A DNA stretch of 64,000 nucleotides from positions 1-64,000 of the forward strand of contig DIZW01000114.1 in NCBI GenBank assembly GCA_002428015.1, read 5' to 3'. The stretch's first letter is position 1, and each line of letters begins with the position of its first letter. The translations under genes were made by a program, and so were the position numbers. Shown here piece after piece: positions 29,322-35,939 of this stretch. The DNA comes from Oxalobacteraceae bacterium UBA6018 (lineage in GTDB: Bacteria > Pseudomonadota > Gammaproteobacteria > Burkholderiales > Burkholderiaceae_D). The notes below the pieces were generated by a model. The model saw nothing but the letters and a program-made list of their open reading frames with translations, ran no database searches and had not been told where the DNA came from.

Positions 29322-30239
29322 CTAATCGCGAAACGCGGTCTCGGCGCAGCCCTTGACGCCCGGCTTGAGCAGCACGGTCGCGCCGGCCCACACGTCGCCC
29401 TCGGCCTTGCCGGCGGCGATCGAGGTCACCAGCAGGGTATCGAGGTCCTTGCCGCCGAACGCGCACATGGACGGCTTGGCCATCGGCAGTTCGATCGTGC
29501 GATCGAGCTTGCCCTCGGGCGTGAAGCGCAGCAGGCGGCCGGCGTCGTTGGCGCAGATCCAGTAGCAGCCGTCGCTGTCGATGGCGGCGCCGTCCGGGCG
29601 GCCCGGATACTGGTTCATGTCGACGAACACGCGCTGGCGCGTCGGCGTGCCGCTGTCGGTATCGTAGTCGAAGGCCCAGATCAGCTGGCGCGACATGTGC
29701 GAGTCCGACAGGTACATGGTGCGCCCGTCCGGCGAGAACCCGAGGCCGTTCTGCACGATCAGGTTCGACACCACCGGCGCGGAGATGCCCTCGCCGCTGC
29801 CGTAGCGGTACAGGTGGCCCTCGGCGCGCGCCTCGGCCATGTCGAGCACCATGATGCCGCTCCAGAAGCGGCCCTGGCGGTCGCAGCGGCCGTCGTTGAA
29901 ACGCATGCCGGGCTTGAGTTCCGCTGGCGCGGCCAGGCGCTCGATGCTGGCGACGCCGCCTTCGGCCCCGCCCTCGCCCTCATTCTCGCCCAGGGTCACC
30001 TTGAAGATGCCGCTCTCCATGCCGGCGATGATGCCGCCGCTGGCCGTCGGCGACAGGCAGGCCGCCATCTCCGGCGTGCTCCAGCTGCGCAGCGCGGCGC
30101 TGGCGGCGTCCAGGCGCCAGATGCGGCGCGCCGGGATATCGACCCACAACCAGGCTTGCTCTCGCGCGCTCCACACCGGGCTTTCGCCCACCGTGCACGC
30201 GTGCGCGCCGACCCGTTCGATGTTCGCAAAATCAGCCAT
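29322..30239 (-). CDS. SMP-30/gluconolactonase family sugar lactonase
   Basis: A six-bladed beta-propeller lactonase of 305 residues. The family segments GESPVWSAREQAWLWVD, MRFNDGRCDRQGRFWSG, NGLGFSPDGRTMYLSDS and PDGAAIDSDGCYW carry the expected divalent-metal ligands (Glu, Asn, Asp). It should open aldono- or aldarolactones. It is the last gene of the kdgD operon, eight bases after the transporter. In that setting I infer that it hydrolyses the lactone made by uronate dehydrogenase. Confidence 0.9.
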   Translation of the reverse strand: MADFANIERVGAHACTVGESPVWSAREQAWLWVDIPARRIWRLDAASAALRSWSTPEMAACLSPTASGGIIAGMESGIFKVTLGENEGEGGAEGGVASIERLAAPAELKPGMRFNDGRCDRQGRFWSGIMVLDMAEARAEGHLYRYGSGEGISAPVVSNLIVQNGLGFSPDGRTMYLSDSHMSRQLIWAFDYDTDSGTPTRQRVFVDMNQYPGRPDGAAIDSDGCYWICANDAGRLLRFTPEGKLDRTIELPMAKPSMCAFGGKDLDTLLVTSIAAGKAEGDVWAGATVLLKPGVKGCAETAFRD

Positions 30240-30247
30240 GCGCCGCC

Positions 30248-31618
30248 TTAGAGATCGGTGATCGGGCTGTAGCGCGGCACCAGCGCCTTCATGATCACCC
30301 AGGCGACCAGGTAGGCGGTCGCGCAGATCGAGAACATGATCATGTAGCCGGTGTAGATGTTACCGAGCGCGCCGTAGTAGTCGAACAGCCAGCCGCCGAT
30401 CTTGGTCACCACCACGCCGCCGATACCGCCGGCCATGCCGCCGATGCCGACCACGGAACCGACGCTGCGCTTCGGGAACATGTCGGAGACGGTGGTGAAG
30501 ATGTTGGCCGACCAGGCCTGGTGCGCCGAGGCGCCCACGCCGATCAGCAGCACCGGCAGCCAGAAGCTGATGTGGCCGAGCGGCTGCGCCAGCAGCACCA
30601 CCAGCGGGAACAGCGCGATGGCCAGCATGGCTTTCATGCGGCCGTCGTAGGGATTGTCGCCGCGGTTGATGAAGTAGGTCGGCAGCCAGCCGCCGCCGAT
30701 ACTGCCCACCATGGTCATGCTGTACAACACCGCCAGCGGCAGGACGACCTGGGTGCTGCCCATGCCGTATTGCTGCGACAGGTATTTGGGAAGCCAGAAC
30801 AGGAAGAACCACCAGATGCCGTCGGTGAGGAATTTACCGATCGCGAAGGCCCAGGTCTGGCGGTAGCCGAGCAGCTTGAACCAGGATGACTTGGGCACCG
30901 CCAGCGCGGCCGCCGGCGTGGCTTCCTCGGCCTGGCTGTCGCTGTTGATGTAGGCCAGTTCCTCTGCGCCCAGGCGCTTCTGCTGGCCCGGCGGGGCGTA
31001 GAACACGGTCCACAGGCCCAGCCACAGGAAACCGATCCCGCCGATGATGATGAAGGCCGCCTGCCAGCCCCAGGCCGCGGCGATCGCCGGCACCGACAGC
31101 GGCGCCAGGATCGCGCCGATGTTGGCGCCGGAGTTGAAGATCCCGGTCGCGAACGAGCGCTCCTTCTTGGGGAAGTATTCGGCGGTGGCCTTGATGGCGG
31201 CGGGGAAGTTACCCGACTCGCCCACCGCCAGCGCGGCGCGCGAGACGATGAAACCGGCCACCGAGACCGGCACCGCTGCCAGCCCAAGGCTGGTGAGGAT
31301 GGTGTTGACGCCGGTGCCGATACCGATCGAGAACGCGTGCATGACGGCGCCCAGCGACCAGATCGTGATGGCCAGCGTGAAGGCGGCCTTGGTGCCGACC
31401 TTGTCGATCACGCGGCCGGCGAACAGCATCGCCACGGCGTACACGAACTGGAAGGCGGCGGCGATGTTGGCGTAGTCGCTATTGGACCAGCCGAATTCTT
31501 TGGAGAGATCTGGTGCTAAGAGGCTGAGGACCTGACGGTCCAGGTAATTGACCGTGGTGGCGAAAAACAGGAGTGCGCAGATGGTCCAACGGTATCTGCC
31601 GATGCCTTGCTGGTTCAT
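30248..31618 (-). CDS. MFS transporter, hexuronate/glucarate type (ACS family)
   Basis: A 12-helix major facilitator of 456 residues. RYRWTICALLFFATTVNYLDRQVLSLLAP in the first helix and the ESGNFPAAIKATAEYFPKKER segment are hallmarks of the anion:cation symporters (ExuT, GudP). I chose the ATG at 31618; the frame extends 15 residues further but lacks a better site. It sits between the aldehyde dehydrogenase and lactonase genes, so a uronate or aldarate substrate fits. Confidence 0.92.
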   Translation of the reverse strand: MNQQGIGRYRWTICALLFFATTVNYLDRQVLSLLAPDLSKEFGWSNSDYANIAAAFQFVYAVAMLFAGRVIDKVGTKAAFTLAITIWSLGAVMHAFSIGIGTGVNTILTSLGLAAVPVSVAGFIVSRAALAVGESGNFPAAIKATAEYFPKKERSFATGIFNSGANIGAILAPLSVPAIAAAWGWQAAFIIIGGIGFLWLGLWTVFYAPPGQQKRLGAEELAYINSDSQAEEATPAAALAVPKSSWFKLLGYRQTWAFAIGKFLTDGIWWFFLFWLPKYLSQQYGMGSTQVVLPLAVLYSMTMVGSIGGGWLPTYFINRGDNPYDGRMKAMLAIALFPLVVLLAQPLGHISFWLPVLLIGVGASAHQAWSANIFTTVSDMFPKRSVGSVVGIGGMAGGIGGVVVTKIGGWLFDYYGALGNIYTGYMIMFSICATAYLVAWVIMKALVPRYSPITDL

Positions 31619-31737
31619 AGGATCTTCTTTATGTTTTGTTTTCGGCGGTGTCGCCACCGCCATCGAAACAGGCCGCGCCGCACGCGCTCGTCTCAGCCCC
31701 GCGTGCAGGATCCGGCGCGGCCGGACCCACTTGCTGA

Positions 31738-33312
31738 TTACTTCGGCAGTTGCATGGTGCCGTCGACCAGACGCGCCAGCTTGAGCGGATTGGCGTCAGC
31801 CAGGTCGGCCGACAACAGCTCGGCCGGCACGTTCTGGTAGCACACCGGACGCAGGAAGCGGTCGATCGCGGTCGCGCCCACCGAGGTGGAGCGGCTGTCC
31901 GAGGTGGCCGGGAACGGGCCGCCGTGGACCATCGCGTGGGCCACTTCGACACCGGTCGGGAAACCGTTGAACAGGATGCGGCCGGCCTTGCGCTCCAGGA
32001 TAGGCAGCAGGCTGGCGGCCAGCGCGCGGTCGTCGGCGGTGGCGTGCACGGTCGCGGTCAACTGGCCTTCCAGGTGCTCGGCGACCTGGCGCAGTTCGGC
32101 TTCATCGCGGCAGCGGATCACCAGCGACGCAGGCCCGAAGATTTCGTCTTCGAGCGCCGGCGTGGCCAGGTAGGTCGCCGCGTCGGTCAGGTAGAGCGAG
32201 GCTTGCGCCGCGCAGCCCTGGCCGTCCGTCTTGCCCTGCGCGAGCAGCTGCACGCCGGCGATGCCGGACATGCGCGTGATGCCCTCGACGTAGGCCTTGT
32301 GGATGCCGGGGGTCAGCATGGTGGCGGCCGACTTGGCTTCCAGCGCGGCGCTGGCCGCTTTCACGAACTGGTCGAACTGCTCGCTCGCCAGGCCCAGGAC
32401 CAGGCCAGGGTTGGTGCAGAACTGGCCCACGCCCAGAGTCAGCGAATCGACGAAGCCCTGCGCCAGCGCGGCGTTACCCAGCGCGCCAGGTAGCATGAAC
32501 ACGGGGTTAATGCTGCTCATTTCGGCGTACACAGGGATAGGCTCCTTGCGCTGGGCCGCGGTGCGCATCAGCGCCACGCCGCCGGCACGCGAACCGGTGA
32601 AGCCGATCGCCTTGATGGCCGCATGGCCGGCCAGGCGCTGGCCGATCTGGCGGCCTTCGCCGAACAGCATCGAGAAGGTGCCTTCCGGCAGAGCGCAGGC
32701 GGCAACCGCCTTTTGCACGGCCTTGCCGACCAGTTCCGCGGTGCCCAGGTGGGCGCCGTGGGCCTTGACGATCACCGGGCAGCCGGCGGCCAGCGCGGAG
32801 GCGGTATCGCCGCCGGCCACCGAGAACGCCAGCGGGAAGTTACTCGCGCCGAAGACCACCACCGGACCGATGGCGATCTTGCGCAGGCGCAGATCGGGCC
32901 GCGGCGGCGCGCGGTCCGGCAGGGCCGAGTCGATGGTCGCGTCGAGGTAGTAACCGTCGCGCACGACCTTGGCGAACAGGCGCAGCTGGCCGACGGTGCG
33001 ACCGCGCTCGCCTTCCAGGCGCGCTTGCGGCAGGCCGGTTTCGCTCATGGCGCGCTCGATCAGCAGCGGGCCGATGTCGAGGATGTTCTGCGCGATGGCT
33101 TCGAGGAAGGCGGCGCGCTGCTCCGGGGTGGTGCTGCGGTAGGCATCGAAGGCCTGCTGCGCCAGGGCGCAGGCGGCATCGGAATCAGCCTCGGTCGCCA
33201 GACCGAAGTCGGGGCCCATTTTTTCGTGCGTCGCTGGATTGATCGCCTGCACCACGCCTGCCGTACCGCGCAGGGTGCGTTGGCCGATGACCATTTCTCC
33301 GTTAATTTGCAT
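31738..33312 (-). CDS. 2,5-dioxovalerate (alpha-ketoglutarate semialdehyde) dehydrogenase
   Basis: An NAD(P)+-dependent aldehyde dehydrogenase of 524 residues that converts alpha-ketoglutarate semialdehyde to 2-oxoglutarate, the last step of the oxidative uronate/pentose pathways. The catalytic cysteine is Cys299 in GQFCTNPG; AEMSSINPVF replaces the ELGGK-type box, as in this subfamily; FGASNFPLAFS lines the cofactor site. It starts 14 bp after kdgD, whose product makes its substrate. Confidence 0.93.
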   Translation of the reverse strand: MQINGEMVIGQRTLRGTAGVVQAINPATHEKMGPDFGLATEADSDAACALAQQAFDAYRSTTPEQRAAFLEAIAQNILDIGPLLIERAMSETGLPQARLEGERGRTVGQLRLFAKVVRDGYYLDATIDSALPDRAPPRPDLRLRKIAIGPVVVFGASNFPLAFSVAGGDTASALAAGCPVIVKAHGAHLGTAELVGKAVQKAVAACALPEGTFSMLFGEGRQIGQRLAGHAAIKAIGFTGSRAGGVALMRTAAQRKEPIPVYAEMSSINPVFMLPGALGNAALAQGFVDSLTLGVGQFCTNPGLVLGLASEQFDQFVKAASAALEAKSAATMLTPGIHKAYVEGITRMSGIAGVQLLAQGKTDGQGCAAQASLYLTDAATYLATPALEDEIFGPASLVIRCRDEAELRQVAEHLEGQLTATVHATADDRALAASLLPILERKAGRILFNGFPTGVEVAHAMVHGGPFPATSDSRSTSVGATAIDRFLRPVCYQNVPAELLSADLADANPLKLARLVDGTMQLPK

Positions 33313-33326
33313 ATGAACTCCTAGGG

Positions 33327-34238
33327 TTATTGTGCGCCCTGGGCCAGGATCAGTTTGCGCAGCATCTCGTCTTCTTCCGCGTTCAGGTCCGTCAGCGGAG
33401 CGCGCACCGGGCCGGCCGAATGGCCCACCAGGCGGGCGCCTGCCTTGACGATACTGACCGCGTAGCCAGCCTTGCGGTTACGGATCTCAAGGTAGGGCAG
33501 GAAGAACTCGTCGATCAGGCGATTGGTGGTCGCGAAATCGTCTTTGGCGATAGCGTTGTAGAAGTCCATGGCCAGTTTCGGCACAAAGTTGAATACGGCC
33601 GATGAGTATACAGGGACACCGAGCGCCTTGTAGGCGGCCGCGTAAACCTCCGCGGTCGGCAGGCCGCCCAGGTAGCTGAAACGGTCGCCCATGCGGCGCC
33701 AGATCGAGACCATCAGTTCGATGTCGCCGATGCCGTCCTTGAAGCCGATCAGGTTCGGGCAGCGGTCGGCCAGCTTCTCGAGCGAATCCGGGGTCAGGCG
33801 GCACTGGCCGCGGTTGTAGACGACCACGCCGAACTTGACGGACTTGCAGACTTCCTCGACGTGCGCGACCAGGCCATCCTGGCTCGCTTCGGTCAGGTAG
33901 TGCGGCAGCAGCAGCACGCCGTGCGCGCCGAGGCGCTCGGCTTCCTGGGCGTAGGCGATCGCCTGGCGGGTCGGGCCGCCGACGCCGGCCAGGATGGGCA
34001 CCTTGCCGCGGCAGGTGTCGACCGCGGTCTTGATGATGTCGGTGTATTCGCTGGGGACGAGCGAGAAGAACTCACCGGTGCCGCCGGCGGCGAACAGGGC
34101 CGTCGCGCCGTACGGTGCCAGCCAGTCCAGGCGGTCGGCGTAGGTCTTCGCGTTGAAGTTGCCTTGCGCATCGAAGTCGGTCAGCGGGAAGGACAGCAGG
34201 CCGTGGGACAGGACTTGTTTGAGTTCGTTCGGATTCAT
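33327..34238 (-). CDS. kdgD: 5-dehydro-4-deoxyglucarate dehydratase
   Basis: KdgD dehydrates and decarboxylates 5-keto-4-deoxy-D-glucarate to alpha-ketoglutarate semialdehyde. It is a DapA-fold lyase; with the start at 34238 it has the family length of 303 residues, the Schiff-base lysine is Lys167 (IGFKDG) and the helper tyrosine Tyr141 (VVYNRG). GGAG precedes this ATG. It heads the operon kdgD-aldehyde dehydrogenase-MFS-lactonase and lies downstream of its likely regulator gene. Confidence 0.95.
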   Translation of the reverse strand: MNPNELKQVLSHGLLSFPLTDFDAQGNFNAKTYADRLDWLAPYGATALFAAGGTGEFFSLVPSEYTDIIKTAVDTCRGKVPILAGVGGPTRQAIAYAQEAERLGAHGVLLLPHYLTEASQDGLVAHVEEVCKSVKFGVVVYNRGQCRLTPDSLEKLADRCPNLIGFKDGIGDIELMVSIWRRMGDRFSYLGGLPTAEVYAAAYKALGVPVYSSAVFNFVPKLAMDFYNAIAKDDFATTNRLIDEFFLPYLEIRNRKAGYAVSIVKAGARLVGHSAGPVRAPLTDLNAEEDEMLRKLILAQGAQ

Positions 34239-34273
34239 GGTATCTCCAGGGGTAAGGAATGACGCGGCGTTAA

Positions 34274-34312
34274 GTGATACGTCATCGTACAACTATGCAT
34301 GGCGCTTTGCAA
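34274..34312 (-). promoter_or_regulatory. kdgD promoter with GntR-type operator
   Basis: On the minus strand TTGCAA (34312-34307) and TACGAT (34289-34284) form a promoter with a 17-bp spacer. The element GTGATACGTCATCGTACAAC (plus strand, 34274-34293) covers the -10 box. It matches the element before gntR at 17 of 20 positions, and its core is close to the dyad GTYGTACRAC, as expected for a FadR-type repressor. Confidence 0.75.
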
Positions 34313-34347
34313 GCACAACCTGCGTGCGTCGCAAAATGGGGACTAGA

Positions 34348-34380
34348 AGTCTGCGCGGCAGAAGATCTACCGCGCAGACT
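34348..34380 (-). terminator. Long hairpin directly after the gntR stop
   Basis: AGTCTGCGCGG (34348-34358) and CCGCGCAGACT (34370-34380) form a perfect 11-bp stem with an 11-nt loop, one base from the gntR stop codon. No U-tract follows, so it may slow exonuclease decay or limit read-through into kdgD rather than act as a full intrinsic terminator. Confidence 0.6.
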
Positions 34381-34381
34381 C

Positions 34382-35146
34382 CTATGCCTTGGCCGCCTCG
34401 AGCTGCTGCTGGGCTTCGCGCAGGCGCTCGCGGCTGTTGCTGAGGTGGGTACGCATGGCCGCGCGCGCAGCTTCGGGGTCGCGCCGCAATATGGCGTTGT
34501 AGATGTCCTCGTGCTCATGGATCACGCGCTGCAGGTAGGCGGCCGGATTGTCGTGCACGATCCGCGGCATGTTCACGCGGGCGCGCGGAATGATGGTGGT
34601 GCCCAGCTGGCTGAGGATCTCGACGAAATAGCGGTTGCCGGTGGCCTGGGCGATCAGCAGGTGGAACTGCACGTCCGCCTCCACCGCCGGGCTGCCGCGC
34701 GCCACGCTGCGGCGCATGGCGTCCAGGATCTTGCCCAGCTCTACAACCTGCGCCTCGCTGCGGCGCGAGGCCGCCAGCCAGGCCGCCTCGGCCTCCATGC
34801 TGATGCGCAGCTCGAGCATGGCCAGCACGTCCAGCACCGTGATGATGCTCTCGGCGTTGATGCCAAGCGGCGCGGCGGCGCGCTCGATCACGAAGGTACC
34901 GATGCCGTGCCGGGTCTGCACCCAGCCGCCCGCCTGCAGGTGCGACAAGGCCTCGCGCACCACCGTGCGGCTGACCCCGTACTGCTCCATGATGGCCGAC
35001 TCGGTCGGCAACTTGTCGCCCGGCTTGAGCGCGCCGCCATGGATGCTGGCGGTGATGTGCTCGACCACGCCCTGGGCAAGCGTACGGTGTTTCTTGCGCT
35101 GCGGTGGAGCGCTGGGGGTGAAGGCGGCGGAGGGAGTCATGGACAT
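34382..35146 (-). CDS. GntR-family (FadR subfamily) regulator of uronate/glucarate genes
   Basis: The winged helix near the N-terminus (LPTESAIMEQYGVSRTVVREALSHLQAGGWV) is followed by an all-helical FCD ligand domain with metal-site histidines (FHLLIAQATGN, HEHEDIYNAI). Length 254. It lies upstream of kdgD on the same strand, and both carry the same operator, so it very likely represses the kdgD operon and itself, with a pathway intermediate as effector. A perfect TATAAT abuts the ATG at 35146; initiation about 7 bp on would fall at the second ATG (35140), so the message may be leaderless. Confidence 0.92.
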   Translation of the reverse strand: MSMTPSAAFTPSAPPQRKKHRTLAQGVVEHITASIHGGALKPGDKLPTESAIMEQYGVSRTVVREALSHLQAGGWVQTRHGIGTFVIERAAAPLGINAESIITVLDVLAMLELRISMEAEAAWLAASRRSEAQVVELGKILDAMRRSVARGSPAVEADVQFHLLIAQATGNRYFVEILSQLGTTIIPRARVNMPRIVHDNPAAYLQRVIHEHEDIYNAILRRDPEAARAAMRTHLSNSRERLREAQQQLEAAKA

Positions 35147-35163
35147 ATTATACCCGGAAGTAT

Positions 35164-35183
35164 GTTGTACGACGTCTTATCAC
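35164..35183 (-). promoter_or_regulatory. GntR-type operator before gntR
   Basis: The minus strand reads GTGATAAGACGTCGTACAAC, differing from the kdgD element at only three of 20 positions. It lies just upstream of the TATAAT at 35147-35152 and covers its -35 region, a position suited to autorepression. Confidence 0.75.
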
Positions 35184-35241
35184 AGAATGAGGGAGTATAC
35201 TGCGCGATTCCGACTTTAAATCATCTTGTTGATTGTTGCTC

Positions 35242-35532
35242 ATGAACTGCCGAGACCACTGCGGGGCCTGTTGCATCGCGCCGTCGATCACCAGTCCGAT
35301 ACCGGGCATGCCGGATGGCAAGCCGGCTGGGGTGCGTTGCGTGCAGCTCGGTGACGATATGCGCTGCCGCATTTTCGGCAAGCCGGAGCGGCCGGCGTTT
35401 TGCGGCGGCTTGCAACCATCACCGGAGATGTGCGGTGCCAGCCGCGAACACGCGATCGGCTGGCTGGCCGAGCTTGAGCGCGCGACCGCGCCACTGCCTT
35501 CAATACCAAGCAAGCTTCGCCGTCCGCGCTAG
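35242..35532 (+). CDS. YkgJ family cysteine-cluster protein
   Basis: A 96-residue protein with the zinc- or iron-binding cysteine pattern of the YkgJ/UPF0153 family: CRDHCGACC at the N-terminus, then VRCVQL, RCRIF, AFCGG and MCG. The biochemical role of the family is unknown. The start is the first ATG, since upstream in-frame starts are TTG codons; no clear ribosome-binding site is seen. It is divergent from gntR. Confidence 0.85.
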   Translation: MNCRDHCGACCIAPSITSPIPGMPDGKPAGVRCVQLGDDMRCRIFGKPERPAFCGGLQPSPEMCGASREHAIGWLAELERATAPLPSIPSKLRRPR

Positions 35533-35641
35533 TCAAACGTCCACTGGGGGATCATGTGTGGTTTCCATGGCTCGTCGGCGATGGACCGCACAGCCGCGCA
35601 CGGGCCTTTCGACCACGCCAAGTCCTAGCGAAGACACCCGT

Positions 35642-35713
35642 TTTACTAAACACCACGAAACTGCATGACAATCAGCGCCGCCGTTTGCCCTGGCAAAGAG
35701 GCGCTGCAATACT
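35642..35713 (+). promoter_or_regulatory. Mannan-regulon-type promoter module, copy A (no gene downstream)
   Basis: The sequence reads TTTACTAAA (35642-35650), AAACT (35658-35662), 22 bp, TTGCCC (35685-35690), 17 bp, AATACT (35708-35713). Every interval equals that of the TonB-receptor promoter at 38780-38851 read on the other strand, and matches the two promoters at 51.2-51.4 kb. CGT precedes the TTG in all four. Transcription should begin near 35720. Confidence 0.7.
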
Positions 35714-35768
35714 GGCGATTCACGCAAGGGCAAGCGCGCCCGCGCGTGATCCCCGCAAGGGTCTTCCG

Positions 35769-35790
35769 AGCCGGCTCTCCCGGCTTTTTT
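35769..35790 (+). terminator. Intrinsic terminator
   Basis: A six-base stem AGCCGG/CCGGCT with a five-base loop is followed by five further Ts. It would end the candidate sRNA at about 70 nt. Confidence 0.75.
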
Positions 35791-35795
35791 ACGCA

Positions 35796-35838
35796 CCGAT
35801 GCGCCGTCGCGAAAGCCGATGGCGCATCGGTTTTTTTT
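35796..35838 (+). terminator. Strong intrinsic terminator
   Basis: CCGATGCGCC (35796-35805) pairs perfectly with GGCGCATCGG (35821-35830), followed by eight Ts. It is a second stop after the terminator at 35769-35790. Confidence 0.9.
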
Positions 35839-35858
35839 CGTCCGCATCGCGCGCGCAT

Positions 35859-35899
35859 AAAAAAACCGAGCCATGCCGGAGGTACCGGGATGGCTCGGT
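35859..35899 (-). terminator. Intrinsic terminator of the second TonB-dependent receptor
   Basis: On the minus strand ACCGAGCCAT and ATGGCTCGGT (35899-35890 and 35874-35865) form a 10-bp stem followed by a run of Ts (As at 35859-35865 on the plus strand), 40 bp after the receptor stop codon. Confidence 0.9.
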
Positions 35900-35939
35900 G
35901 ATCGGTCGCGCCGCCCTGCCGGACGGCGCCGCTTTCCGC

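Larger units (their letters stand above)
35720..35838 (+). ncRNA. Candidate small RNA
   Basis: A short transcribed unit without a credible ORF, between promoter copy A and two intrinsic terminators. The predicted RNA folds into successive stem-loops: CACGC/GCGTG (35721-35748) enclosing GGGC/GCCC; a small CCC-loop-GGG hairpin near 35752-35761; then the terminator AGCCGG-CTCTC-CCGGCT with U5 (35769-35790), backed by a stronger terminator at 35796-35838. The mature species would be about 70 or 120 nt. Since its promoter matches those of the mannan locus, it may act on targets under the same conditions. An alternative is that this is what remains after loss of a receptor gene that once used the promoter. 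Confidence 0.5.

Noticed and set aside
35665..35901. 78-codon frame overlapping the candidate sRNA
   Set aside because: It begins upstream of the predicted transcription start, reads through both terminator hairpins and has no family or ribosome-binding site.
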